A stretch of DNA of 64,000 nucleotides from Cyclobacteriaceae bacterium (lineage in GTDB: Bacteria; Bacteroidota; Bacteroidia; Cytophagales; Cyclobacteriaceae): positions 1 to 64,000 of the forward strand of contig JANQPQ010000049.1 of the NCBI GenBank assembly GCA_028285445.1. The letters run 5' to 3'. This document shows positions 7,469-15,276 of this stretch, piece after piece. Each line of letters starts with the position of its first letter. Position 1 is the first letter of the stretch. The notes under the pieces were generated by a model. The model saw only the letters and a list, made by a program, of their open reading frames with translations. It ran no database searches and was not told the DNA's origin. Position numbers and translations under genes: made by a program.

Positions 7469-8222
7469 GCCTAGACACGCCAACACTTGGTCTTAAGATA
7501 GCGCTTTTTTCCTCCTTTATTGCCATAATAACGGCCTTTGCAGGCTCGTAGTGGTAGTAGTTATAGCCGCCTAATCTAATGCTTAGTCCGTCTATGTCTT
7601 TTCTGAAGTTGAACCCTACTCCATGCTCTCTGCATAGCGAGGTAAGCTGCCTTTTTTGGTCGTAGGTAAGACCGCGAGAGAACTTGATACTTTCAGGGTC
7701 ACGGTTAACATCCAGGGCAATGCCCTTGTAGAAACCTGCCAGGCTCCTGAAGGCCCTTTCCCAGGTGCCAATGGCGGTGGCCTTTATATCAACATCGTTG
7801 GTTGATCGGGAGTAGACATGCTGGTCATCGTAGGTACGGTTCTTCTCAATCTCAAACCTAATCTTGGCCTCGGTTGGAGACGAGTTTGATAACACCATAA
7901 ACATGGCCATCTCATCAGCTTCGAGGTAGGCATGTAGTTTTGTCTCATACCTGGTTCTTTCAATCAGCATCTTCACTCCCATCGGATCGACCATAAACCT
8001 GCTCTTCTGTTGCTTTACCCATTCCATAGAACTGCTAAAGGTTTTCAAGAACTCGGCCTTGTCAATCTCTCTAAACTTGGGCTGGTTATCCGGAGCGAAG
8101 TACAGATACAATTCAACATACCGTTTCTCAAGGTACTGGAGAGTGTAGAAGAACTGCTTGAAGTAGGCCACCGTAGTAGTGCCTGGCCCTTTGGTGTCTG
8201 TCTTTCCGAATTTAGGCAGCAA
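7449..8222 (-). CDS. Unknown protein, cytoplasmic, TTG start
   Basis: This is a 257-residue protein. The only plausible start near the 5' end is TTG at 8,222, because a stop lies in frame six bases upstream; the first internal ATG would remove over 60 residues. It has no signal peptide or membrane segment. The N-terminal part is helical with many aromatic residues (FKQFFYTLQYLEKRYVELYL), and the C-terminal part is mixed. I do not recognise the family. It lies 74 bases downstream of the OLD-like ATPase gene on the same strand, so it could act with it. Confidence 0.6.
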   Translation of the reverse strand: MLPKFGKTDTKGPGTTTVAYFKQFFYTLQYLEKRYVELYLYFAPDNQPKFREIDKAEFLKTFSSSMEWVKQQKSRFMVDPMGVKMLIERTRYETKLHAYLEADEMAMFMVLSNSSPTEAKIRFEIEKNRTYDDQHVYSRSTNDVDIKATAIGTWERAFRSLAGFYKGIALDVNRDPESIKFSRGLTYDQKRQLTSLCREHGVGFNFRKDIDGLSIRLGGYNYYHYEPAKAVIMAIKEEKSAILRPSVGVSRHPELPH

Positions 8223-8225
8223 CGC

Positions 8226-8260
8226 TTACTAATTAAAATAGTTTTTACTAATTTAATTAG
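8226..8260. repeat. AT-rich imperfect direct repeat upstream of an unknown gene
   Basis: TTACTAATTAAAATAG (8,226-8,241) and TTACTAATTTAATTAG (8,245-8,260) are related 16-base units, 19 bases apart. The second contains the palindrome CTAATTTAATTAG. They lie directly upstream of the TTG-started gene and may be part of its promoter or an operator. Confidence 0.35.
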
Positions 8261-8295
8261 CTTCTTGCGTCACTCCAATAGAATTGAAAAGTTAT

Positions 8296-10218
8296 TCAAT
8301 TCCCTAGATCGAGGATTAGGTTGTATGTCTCAATTGGCATCAACGGATATGAACGACCCATATACTTCGCTAGTGTCTTTAGAGACTCATATTTTTTAGA
8401 ATCAAGAATTGGAAATAGCTCCTTGAATTTCTCAACCAAATCCTTCCCTTCGGTCTTATACCAATCAGGCACGGTGATTTCATAGCCGTTTTGATATTGA
8501 AACGTAGTCATTTTCGAATCCTTGTAGTGAGGGAATCTTTCAATGAACTTCTTACAAATCCAGTCAGCAATTGCTTGAATCTTTTTATTTTCCTTTTTAA
8601 GGATTTCAAATAGGTCGTCTACTGGTTGAAAACTCATATCCTTATTAAAATCCTTGAATTCTTTATCCCACAGCATCAGGCCGAGGTATACTGGGTCAAG
8701 CAAGTAGTTTTCGATAGTGTACCTGCTACCTTCACCATGCACTTGTATCTCCTTCGAGGCCTTTGAAGAATTATCCCAGTCAATTATTCCGTAAACAGTT
8801 TTATTCCCAGCCTCTCTAAAATCTTTCACCGTTTTCACTACTTGGCTTTTGTTGGACTTACCATAACCATAGGACAGAAAGTAAAGGTCATGTTTTAACA
8901 TTTGATGCTCCTTGATTTTGTTATAAGCCACCTGATAGTATTTGACATCGGTGGGGCTTTCAACAAGGACTTGCCGGTGGTTTTGATAGGAGATACTTAA
9001 ATTCGGAATATTACCTGTCAGGATTTCCAAGGCGTAATCTTTGCTAATCTTCTTCAAGGAGCTAATTGGCCGATTTTTCAATTCGAATATTGAGTTTTCA
9101 GGGCACAGAGCGATGGTAGAGGGTGAATGGGTAGTAATAATCACCTTCATACCCAACTTCTTCACGAAGGTTCCATTTAGAATATCTAGAAGTACTCGTG
9201 TATTGTCGGGATGCAAATAAGCATCAGGCTCGTCAGCGACAAACATCTCTGGCACTGTAAGTGCGTCGCTATACAGTTGGCTAGTAAAAAGTTTGGTAAG
9301 CAATCCGATTACAATCTTCTCGCCAGAAGAGAATTGCTCTGAGCTAATTGGCTGTGAGTTTTCGTTAACGAAATAGAAACCTGAGGCCTGGTCTGGATGA
9401 AAATCATCGGGGTCATGGTCAGAAATACGATAGGCCACCCCGTAATCTTCAAGGACACTATTAAATAGACGCCATGGAGGCGGGAATCTTTCGTTGAACT
9501 CCTCTGGATGAATTGAGTTGTTTTGCTGGCGAAGTCTTTCCTTTCGAAAATAGTCATACTCATTTCTATTCCGCTTTTGCAGATAGACATGGAAATTCAA
9601 ATCTAAAGAGGACTGAAATAAGGTGGGAGAATCAACGAATTCCTCAGTCATCGGGAAGTTGTTAAAATCTGATTCTCGAAGCGATGAAATCGGTTTGTCG
9701 TAGTATTTGGAAATCTCACTTGCCAACTTGAATAGTCTTTCATTTGACTTAAGACTGGACGACACTTTTTCCCAAAGCAGGTCTACTTGATCACTAGTTA
9801 CTTGGGCAAAACTATTCCAAGCCTTGAATGCTACCTCAATGATCTCGCTATACCCTTGTGGTGTTTGGCTGTCCTTCAGGTCATTGACGGAGGAATGAAT
9901 ACTCAGACCTACTTCCTCCAACTTGCTGTAAAGGACCATGAGCGGCTTTGGAATATTCCTCCATTGGTCTGTTAAGGATTTTTTTTGGCTATTGACGCTC
10001 TCAGTTGTTATTGTATGGAATTGACGGACGTCAATAGCATCCCCCCTGATATCTGTTATCTGCGGGGTGAATTCGAAGTTCTTGGGATGGGTTTGTAACG
10101 CCTGCAGTAATTGAGTCTTTCCTGAGCCATTCCTTCCCGTGATTACCACGAAATCAGGCATCTCCTCACTTTCAAACTCTTTAAGTGACAAATGCTCATT
10201 GTTTAACTTCAGCTTCAT
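8296..10218 (-). CDS. OLD-like ATPase with C-terminal TOPRIM nuclease domain
   Basis: From ATG 10,218 this is 640 residues. The N-terminal ABC/SMC-type ATPase has Walker A (GRNGSGKT, 28-35), a signature motif (FSSGEK, 296-301), Walker B (FVADEPD, 326-332) and an H-loop histidine (H364). The C-terminal domain fits a TOPRIM fold: E420 in LVESPTD, D480 and D482 in IIDWDN, then IENYLLDP (502-509). This is the build of OLD-family and related AAA_15 nucleases (P2 Old, GajA, fused PARIS-like proteins), which act in phage defence. No clear GajB helicase partner is adjacent. A longer start at 10,254 would lie inside the upstream terminator and is rejected. Confidence 0.85.
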   Translation of the reverse strand: MKLKLNNEHLSLKEFESEEMPDFVVITGRNGSGKTQLLQALQTHPKNFEFTPQITDIRGDAIDVRQFHTITTESVNSQKKSLTDQWRNIPKPLMVLYSKLEEVGLSIHSSVNDLKDSQTPQGYSEIIEVAFKAWNSFAQVTSDQVDLLWEKVSSSLKSNERLFKLASEISKYYDKPISSLRESDFNNFPMTEEFVDSPTLFQSSLDLNFHVYLQKRNRNEYDYFRKERLRQQNNSIHPEEFNERFPPPWRLFNSVLEDYGVAYRISDHDPDDFHPDQASGFYFVNENSQPISSEQFSSGEKIVIGLLTKLFTSQLYSDALTVPEMFVADEPDAYLHPDNTRVLLDILNGTFVKKLGMKVIITTHSPSTIALCPENSIFELKNRPISSLKKISKDYALEILTGNIPNLSISYQNHRQVLVESPTDVKYYQVAYNKIKEHQMLKHDLYFLSYGYGKSNKSQVVKTVKDFREAGNKTVYGIIDWDNSSKASKEIQVHGEGSRYTIENYLLDPVYLGLMLWDKEFKDFNKDMSFQPVDDLFEILKKENKKIQAIADWICKKFIERFPHYKDSKMTTFQYQNGYEITVPDWYKTEGKDLVEKFKELFPILDSKKYESLKTLAKYMGRSYPLMPIETYNLILDLGN

Positions 10219-10238
10219 GGGCTTAGTCGTTGGGACAC

Positions 10239-10275
10239 AAAAAAAAATAACCACAGCTTTGTTCTCACTGTGGTT
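10239..10275 (-). terminator. Rho-independent terminator after the 78-residue membrane protein gene
   Basis: On the minus strand AACCACAG and CTGTGGTT form an eight-base-pair stem around an 11-base loop, followed by a run of nine T residues after one A. It would end leftward transcripts from the 78-residue gene, only 21 bases before the ATG of the OLD-like ATPase. Confidence 0.8.
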
Positions 10276-10317
10276 TCGTCCTTAGTAAGTTATTGAGAAT
10301 TGCTGAGCAAAACAATT

Positions 10318-10554
10318 TCACTTGGGACTTAGACCCATTGCTATTACGAACAACAATAGTAGTGAGAGCCCCAACCCCAGGAGCTGCACTAGAATCACCT
10401 GCAACCTTTGTTGTTGCGGTAGCCTTTCCCTGGCAACTAACTTCCTGTCGTAAGATTCCAGCTTCAGGCAGTAATAGGCATCCTTGATCGTTCTCTGGTT
10501 GGCCGTGAACAAACCAATGTAGAGCATACCAAGAAGCCAAAGGAGATGGGGCAT
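10318..10554 (-). CDS. Small protein with two membrane segments
   Basis: This is a 78-residue protein with a hydrophobic N-terminus (HLLWLLGMLYIGLF) and a long second hydrophobic segment near residues 52-74 (QVILVQLLGLGLSLLLLFVI), separated by a charged loop. It is followed by a good terminator at 10,239-10,275, which supports it as the real gene over the alternative frame. A two-helix small membrane protein in a phage-like element could be a holin, but this is a guess from shape. Confidence 0.55.
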   Translation of the reverse strand: MPHLLWLLGMLYIGLFTANQRTIKDAYYCLKLESYDRKLVARERLPQQQRLQVILVQLLGLGLSLLLLFVIAMGLSPK

Positions 10555-10636
10555 GATTGTAACTCACTCATTTATTGTTATTTACTAAATTAGCCTTGAA
10601 CATTAATGAAATTCAAGTAACTACAAGAATCTTTGC

Positions 10637-11464
10637 ATGGAGATTTTCAATCGAATCGAATTTATTCCGGATTGGGGTGTTATTCTTGGCCTCATATCTG
10701 TGACTACTATCATAGTAGGTGGTTTACGAAGGTTACTCAAGGATCCTGAGAAGTCCCTTGCTGTAAGAGAAGTAATTGTCGACACTTTTCTTAACAAGCC
10801 TGGGGAGTTAGCTAACAATATTCGGATTTTACTGGACGGGCAAGAAATAGTGCAGCTGACTCGGATGACCCTATACCTTAAAAATGAGGGAAGAAAGGCC
10901 CTCCACAGCTCCGACTATCATGTACTTCCGACGGTAAACCTATCCGGCTTCACAAACATAGTAAGCATTAACATTTCAGCTACAAACGAATTCACAACTT
11001 GTGAATCGAATCAAATTGACCAGTCCCACCTGGAACTTAAAATAGACAATTTCGAATCCCATGATTATATAAAACTAGAGGTCCTATTCGAAAGCATTTC
11101 AGATGATTTTGAATCATATTTTGAATTCCGACTCAAGGAGAATAAGCATAATAAAACTGATTTGAAGGAGTATAGACTTGAGAAGGGTCTCGGGATTAGT
11201 AAGGACTACAATGCCTTAATGATGCTTCCCATTTTTGCGGCATTGATTGCGTATGGGGCTACTTACATTCTAGTACGATTTGGGCTTGGGGTGAACCTTA
11301 CAGATCAGGAGTTTGGAATTGGATGGAAAAGCCTGTTTTACGCACCGGCAGTTGTTACGGGACTGAGCGTGTTGTATAGCTTCAAAAAGACTATTGACTC
11401 CTTCCATTATGGTCATAAGAAGATAAATGACTGGCACTACTTGGCACTGGGCAATCCACAATAG
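10637..11464 (+). CDS. Unknown membrane protein with three predicted helices
   Basis: This is a 275-residue protein. One hydrophobic segment lies near residues 14-29 (WGVILGLISVTTIIVGG), then a soluble beta-rich domain of about 150 residues. Two C-terminal helices follow, near 197-214 (LMMLPIFAALIAYGATYILV) and 229-247 (LFYAPAVVTGLSVLY). No family is recognised. It is the only rightward gene between the ATPase and the integrase and converges with the spanin-like gene, ending nine bases from it. The soluble domain between helices could face the periplasm or cytoplasm. Confidence 0.6.
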   Translation: MEIFNRIEFIPDWGVILGLISVTTIIVGGLRRLLKDPEKSLAVREVIVDTFLNKPGELANNIRILLDGQEIVQLTRMTLYLKNEGRKALHSSDYHVLPTVNLSGFTNIVSINISATNEFTTCESNQIDQSHLELKIDNFESHDYIKLEVLFESISDDFESYFEFRLKENKHNKTDLKEYRLEKGLGISKDYNALMMLPIFAALIAYGATYILVRFGLGVNLTDQEFGIGWKSLFYAPAVVTGLSVLYSFKKTIDSFHYGHKKINDWHYLALGNPQ

Positions 11465-11473
11465 GAATAACTA

Positions 11474-12136
11474 CTACTTCTTCCTTACTTGCAAGAAACT
11501 CAATTCAGTTATGCTCACATCAGGGTTGGGGCTAGTTACCTCCGAGATGTACTTCTTCTTACTGAACCATTTCGGAAGCCAACCTCTACGTTTGCCAAAT
11601 AACTTCCAGTGCTGGCGTTCCCAATAGACTACCTGGTTCAACGGAACCTGCATTACCAGATTCTCCATGCGTAAAGAATCTTGGTAGATCAATCCTTTTG
11701 CCTCAAGATAGTCGTCTTTAAAATGGAAGGTTTCTACTTGGTTGGCAACACTGTCGTTGATGTATATGATAGTGTCGCCTAGATCAGTGCCAAAGGTCTT
11801 TATCACTTCGGCATTCGTCTGCATAGTAGACTCCAAGTTGTTGAGCCTCTTGTTGAGTCCTTCAAACTGCTTCAAGTATTGAAGCTCTCCCTTTTTTACC
11901 AACTCCTTAATGGTGGCGGTTTCAAACTTAATTGCCTCATTCCTTGCAACTGCTTGATCGTACTTATTGCGGTACGTTTCAACCTCCCTTTGCAACTCCG
12001 ACTGGAATAGAATTAGTGATTCCGTTTCCTCTTTTTGGTTTTTGAATTTACGTCGGTAGTGATTGCCAAGCCAAGCGCTGGCGATAGTAGCCAATACTAA
12101 GACTACCATGATTGTAGATTTGAATTTGAGAAACAT
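11474..12136 (-). CDS. Coiled-coil membrane protein resembling Bacteroidota spanin-like proteins
   Basis: This 220-residue protein has an N-terminal membrane segment (IMVVLVLATIASAWLGN), a long coiled coil (about 30-115), and a C-terminal part with FGKRRGWLPKWFSKKKYISE then VTSPNPDVSITEL. A membrane anchor, a coiled coil and a basic W/K/R motif before a short SPNP-type tail match a family common in Bacteroidota phages and transposable elements that is thought to act like a spanin in lysis. The match is by pattern memory, not by search. It lies just downstream of the integrase on the same strand. Confidence 0.55.
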   Translation of the reverse strand: MFLKFKSTIMVVLVLATIASAWLGNHYRRKFKNQKEETESLILFQSELQREVETYRNKYDQAVARNEAIKFETATIKELVKKGELQYLKQFEGLNKRLNNLESTMQTNAEVIKTFGTDLGDTIIYINDSVANQVETFHFKDDYLEAKGLIYQDSLRMENLVMQVPLNQVVYWERQHWKLFGKRRGWLPKWFSKKKYISEVTSPNPDVSITELSFLQVRKK

Positions 12137-12174
12137 TGTTGTTATTGGATTTGATTAAACTCATTGTCATTCGG

Positions 12175-13431
12175 TCAACCTGTTACCCTTTGATTCATCT
12201 CGTCCAATACATCAATGTCAAAATCTGACAAGTATATTTTAGTGGTGTTATTTGAAGTGTGTCCTAGTCCACCTCCAATGAGGTCGATGTTATAGCCCAT
12301 TTTTCTGGCAATAGCTGACCAGGTATATCGAGCTACATACGATGTCATGTTGATCTCGATCCCACAATCGGCGGCGATGATCTTCAAATACTTGTTCAAT
12401 TGTTTCAACGCCTGTTGCTTGATCTTCCTGAACTCTGTTGAAGTTTTTGAATCAATGTCAGGTGGCAGGATTGGAAACACAAGGTCCCTTCCCTCCTTTC
12501 CTGGCAGGTAAAAAGAAAGGATTTCCCTAGCCTCATCAGTGAGGGCAATACTAAACTCGACAGGCTCGTTAGTCAGCTTCGTCCTTTTGTATTCCAGGCG
12601 ATTGTTCCTGATTTGGTTTACCCTAAGGCCAGCCATATCTATGAAATTCATTCCTCGATTGTTGAACATGAAGAGGAAGTAATTACGCTGATGCCAGACC
12701 TGGGTCGATGGCAAATAATTCTGGTTTCTGATGGCTTGAAGTTCCTCCTTGGAAAGAGCTTTCTTGAGAGTCTTTCCCTTTGGGAACTTGAAATCATCGA
12801 AAGGCCTGTGGCCCCGGTCCAACACCTTGTCTTTTATTGCATGGTTAAGGATGGCTCGAATTCCTCGCAGGTAATCATTCCTGGTATGACCTGAAAGTTG
12901 TTTCCCAAACATATATGATTTGAAGCCTTCCAAAACTGATATATCGATCTCATTCAACGCCAGGTCCCTATCCTGCCGGAATCTTAGAAAGCAACGGGCG
13001 CTGTTGGTATACCACTCAATGGTTCCCCCTGGCCTATTATCATCGATGAGGCGTTGAATAAAACTCTCAGTGTACCTTACAAAAGTCTCGGACTCTCCTT
13101 CCATCCCAAAGACCTTATGCAATATGATTTCCTTAACCTGGTTAATGGTCTTGTTCCGCAGAGCATAGTCCTCCATGGCCAAAAGAAAATTGGTATCTCC
13201 TACCCTCTTCTGAATCTTGGCATTCCAGAGATCCACATTGTCTCCATTCAATTTCTTAAGTCGTAGGAAACCTCCATCATTATCAAATTGTACATCCTCG
13301 GGAAAAACTGATAGCCCAAAGGGAATGAAACGTGTTTTATGCCGGTGGGTCAGCTGGAGTACTAAGGGGTACTTGCCATCAACTGTTTTGGAGCTTTGCC
13401 TCCCGTCCAGTTTTGCTTTTGCTTTTGCCAT
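12175..13431 (-). CDS. Tyrosine recombinase (site-specific integrase)
   Basis: This 418-residue integrase catalyses recombination between the element and its tRNA target. It has the Bacteroidota domain order: an N-terminal Arm-type domain (about 1-105), a SAM-like core-binding domain (about 110-210) and a C-terminal catalytic domain. Catalytic residues are seen as Arg in FNNRGMNF, Lys in YKRTKL, Arg in SYVARYTW (Tyr replaces the usual His of HxxR, as is common in this group), His in GLGHTS and Tyr in KIYLSDF. It reads away from the attachment site, 147 bases from the tRNA fragment. Confidence 0.95.
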   Translation of the reverse strand: MAKAKAKLDGRQSSKTVDGKYPLVLQLTHRHKTRFIPFGLSVFPEDVQFDNDGGFLRLKKLNGDNVDLWNAKIQKRVGDTNFLLAMEDYALRNKTINQVKEIILHKVFGMEGESETFVRYTESFIQRLIDDNRPGGTIEWYTNSARCFLRFRQDRDLALNEIDISVLEGFKSYMFGKQLSGHTRNDYLRGIRAILNHAIKDKVLDRGHRPFDDFKFPKGKTLKKALSKEELQAIRNQNYLPSTQVWHQRNYFLFMFNNRGMNFIDMAGLRVNQIRNNRLEYKRTKLTNEPVEFSIALTDEAREILSFYLPGKEGRDLVFPILPPDIDSKTSTEFRKIKQQALKQLNKYLKIIAADCGIEINMTSYVARYTWSAIARKMGYNIDLIGGGLGHTSNNTTKIYLSDFDIDVLDEMNQRVTG

Positions 13432-13462
13432 TTGCTTGCGTGCGTTTTGCGTGCGCTTAGTG

Positions 13463-13568
13463 GTTAGTTGCGCAACTAACTATTCAACAACGATGTTGAA
13501 TTTATTTAATTGATAGCAATACAAAGCATAAATATACAGCTATGCTTACATGTATAATTGTACAATTA
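13463..13568. promoter_or_regulatory. Cluster of palindromes between integrase and tRNA fragment
   Basis: Four inverted repeats occur in 106 bases: an 18-base perfect palindrome GTTAGTTGCGCAACTAAC (13,463-13,480); ATTCAACA/TGTTGAAT (13,482-13,501); AAGCATA/TATGCTT (13,524-13,547); and TAATTGTACAATTA (13,555-13,568). A direct repeat TTGCGTGCG at 13,436-13,444 and 13,447-13,455 sits closer to the integrase start. These are probably recombinase arm or accessory-protein sites and integrase operators. The stretch 13,432-13,743 otherwise holds only the tRNA fragment and its terminator. Confidence 0.55.
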
Positions 13569-13577
13569 CAATACTTT

Positions 13578-13624
13578 TTTGCTTTGGGAGCAGGGGGTCG
13601 TAGGTTCGAATCCTACCACCCCGA
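13578..13624 (+). tRNA. 3' half of tRNA-Pro(UGG), duplicated at the element's attachment site
   Basis: The sequence keeps the anticodon loop TTTGGGA (anticodon TGG), the 3' anticodon stem GCAGG, the T-arm GTAGG-TTCGAAT-CCTAC and the acceptor strand CACCCCG with discriminator A at 13,624; no CCA is encoded. The 5' half (acceptor strand, D-arm) is absent: the upstream sequence is AT-rich and the 5' anticodon stem would pair only partly with wobble (TTTGC). The fragment is therefore not functional and marks the right attachment site. A chromosomal tRNA-type terminator follows directly. Confidence 0.85.
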
Positions 13625-13629
13625 CTTAA

Positions 13630-13662
13630 AAAAAAGGAAGAGTAACATACTCTTCCTTTTTT
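13630..13662 (+). terminator. Rho-independent terminator of the original tRNA locus
   Basis: GGAAGAG and CTCTTCC form the stem core around a seven-base loop, extended by pairing of the A-run at its left with the T-run at its right. It lies six bases after the tRNA 3' end, so it is the native chromosomal terminator of the tRNA-Pro transcript, now separated from the intact gene by the element. Confidence 0.9.
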
Positions 13663-13743
13663 ACATTCTGGCCAATGAGTAAGCAGCTAGTCGCTCCTTG
13701 GCTTCACCTGGTCCCTCGCAGGTAGGCAAACCACTAGGCGCCC

Positions 13744-15153
13744 TCATCTCATCTGCGACCGATACTTTCCCTCGGGGAATTTCGTGCGATAGGAGTCTTT
13801 CATACGCTTCCGTACATTGGCCCTGTTAGTATGCTTGGCAATTTTCCACAACAAGTAATAGTGGTCTTCTACCTGCTTATCAAACCTTGTGGAATTCGAG
13901 AGATAGTAATAGGCCAATTCTACCAATTCGGAATCTTTTAGGTTGTACAAGAAGTTATTGAGCTGGCGTAGTTCGGGGTGGTAGTTGGCGGTGAACTGAG
14001 GAACATAAAGAAAGAAGGTGCCTTCCAACCTGGCCTCGTACAATTTCACCAACACCTTGCTAATAGTTGTAGTAAGGTAGGGATGATCCTTATATATCGT
14101 CCTTAGCTGCAGCGCCAGGTGTAGGCAGTGATCAAACTGCCTTGTGTAGTAGGCGGCAGCAATTGTCTCGAACTCCGCCATTTTGATGGCATCCTCACTA
14201 CTGTTATCAGGTTCGGAATTTACTACCCCATCCAATCTTTCAATATTAGCCTTCCTTTTCTCGTACTCCGGGTGAGACCGAAGCGGATCATTGCCAAATA
14301 ACAATGATCTCGTTGGCTGGCTATAAGCTTTGGGGCGATTTCTGATCCAATGGGGTTGAATAGGAAAGCTCCTGGAATCGAATGGCATAAGCAGCAGCTC
14401 TCCTTGAGCGTATTTGGGCTGCCTCTTGTCTTGCAGAAGCGTTAGTGCCTTAAGCGCATCCTTCTTAGCATAACCAGCTGCAGTAAAAAGTCCATAGCCT
14501 TTCAAATCAGCTTGAGTCTCCAACGCCAGGCTAAGATTACTTCCGTCAGAGGCAATGTTGCGAAGCACGTCCAACCCTTCTTTCGTAATATTTCCCTGCG
14601 CCAGATTTTTTCGCTGTTGCTTAACAGCTTTCTCATTGGTGCCAACTTGCAAGGATTTTATAGTCACATGATTTAGCTCGTTATGAGCAATTTCATGGGC
14701 GATGACAAAGGCCAACTGACCTTCATTCTCTACTCGCGCCAGTAAACCCACATTTACAATAATTACCCCTTGCCCAAAATTATAAGCGTTTATTACCGGG
14801 CTCTTACTGATCAAGACCAGTTGTACGCTGTTCCGAAGTGTATTATTTGACTTAATCTTCTCAACAACTCCATCAACAAACGCCTGTAGTGTATCATCAT
14901 CAATAAACATCTCTCGTTCCACCATATCAATAATCTTCTTGGTACTCTTCTCATAGGCCAGGTCCAATTTGGTAACGTCACTTTTACGGAGGTTATAGAG
15001 GAGGTTGCGCTTAATGTACTCTATCAATTCAACTGAGTTCTTGGAATGCGTTTTCCTGGGCTCATATGATTGCCCCCGCGCGCTAGTATGCGGAAAAAGC
15101 CAATACGAACAAATCAGGATACCAATGAAGGTTGCATATTTGGTGACAGTCAT
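13744..15153 (-). CDS. Secreted M48 family metalloprotease
   Basis: This is a 469-residue protein with an N-terminal signal segment (about 1-27, ending near SARGQS). An M48 peptidase domain contains the zinc motif HEIAH (153-157), and ETQAD, about 60 residues later, supplies the third ligand glutamate. The C-terminal 200 residues are helical and TPR-like, as in BepA-type periplasmic proteases that maintain outer-membrane proteins. It is the first chromosomal gene after the attachment site and is divergent from the PadR gene. Confidence 0.85.
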   Translation of the reverse strand: MTVTKYATFIGILICSYWLFPHTSARGQSYEPRKTHSKNSVELIEYIKRNLLYNLRKSDVTKLDLAYEKSTKKIIDMVEREMFIDDDTLQAFVDGVVEKIKSNNTLRNSVQLVLISKSPVINAYNFGQGVIIVNVGLLARVENEGQLAFVIAHEIAHNELNHVTIKSLQVGTNEKAVKQQRKNLAQGNITKEGLDVLRNIASDGSNLSLALETQADLKGYGLFTAAGYAKKDALKALTLLQDKRQPKYAQGELLLMPFDSRSFPIQPHWIRNRPKAYSQPTRSLLFGNDPLRSHPEYEKRKANIERLDGVVNSEPDNSSEDAIKMAEFETIAAAYYTRQFDHCLHLALQLRTIYKDHPYLTTTISKVLVKLYEARLEGTFFLYVPQFTANYHPELRQLNNFLYNLKDSELVELAYYYLSNSTRFDKQVEDHYYLLWKIAKHTNRANVRKRMKDSYRTKFPEGKYRSQMR

Positions 15154-15237
15154 CCTACTTCGAAAATAATTTCTGATTCAATTTAATATTTTAAAAGAAC
15201 TTGTTGAGATACTCCAAAGGCGTTATTGTGTAACTAA

Positions 15238-15270
15238 TTTGATTTTAACAAAGTATATACTTATAATTTG
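15238..15270 (+). promoter_or_regulatory. Bacteroidota-type promoter of the PadR gene
   Basis: TTTG at 15,238-15,241 and TAATTTG at 15,264-15,270 are separated by 22 bases, close to the Bacteroidota -33 TTTG / -7 TAnnTTTG consensus. The expected transcription start falls at or very near the ATG at 15,277, so the message may have almost no leader. Confidence 0.5.
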
Positions 15271-15276
15271 TTTAAA

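Larger units (their letters stand above)
1..13624. mobile_element. Right-hand part of an element integrated in a tRNA-Pro gene
   Basis: This block ends at a duplicated 3' half of a tRNA-Pro gene (13,578-13,624), and the gene next to that boundary is a tyrosine recombinase. This is the normal layout of an element that integrates at a tRNA 3' end. Because the tRNA reads rightward and only its 3' half is here, the intact tRNA and the other attachment site must lie left of position 1. Contents include small membrane proteins, a transglutaminase-like protein, a spanin-like protein and probable defence or repair genes. No tail, portal, terminase or conjugation gene is seen in the visible part, so it could be a prophage of non-tailed type, a satellite or a genomic island. 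Confidence 0.8.

Noticed and set aside
7449-8222. RteC-type regulator of conjugative elements
   Set aside because: There is a vague helical likeness in the N-terminal half but no motif I could match, so it stays unassigned.
10219-10254. Upstream start for the OLD-like ATPase
   Set aside because: It would begin within the A-run of a terminator and add a hydrophobic stub with no family counterpart.
10265-10567. A 100-residue reading frame overlapping the 78-residue membrane protein on the same strand
   Set aside because: It ends inside the terminator hairpin and has an unlikely composition, while the overlapping frame encodes two clean membrane segments and ends before the terminator.
13561-13624. 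A complete tRNA gene at this site
   Set aside because: The D-arm and 5' acceptor strand are absent and the anticodon stem pairs only partly, so only the 3' half is real.
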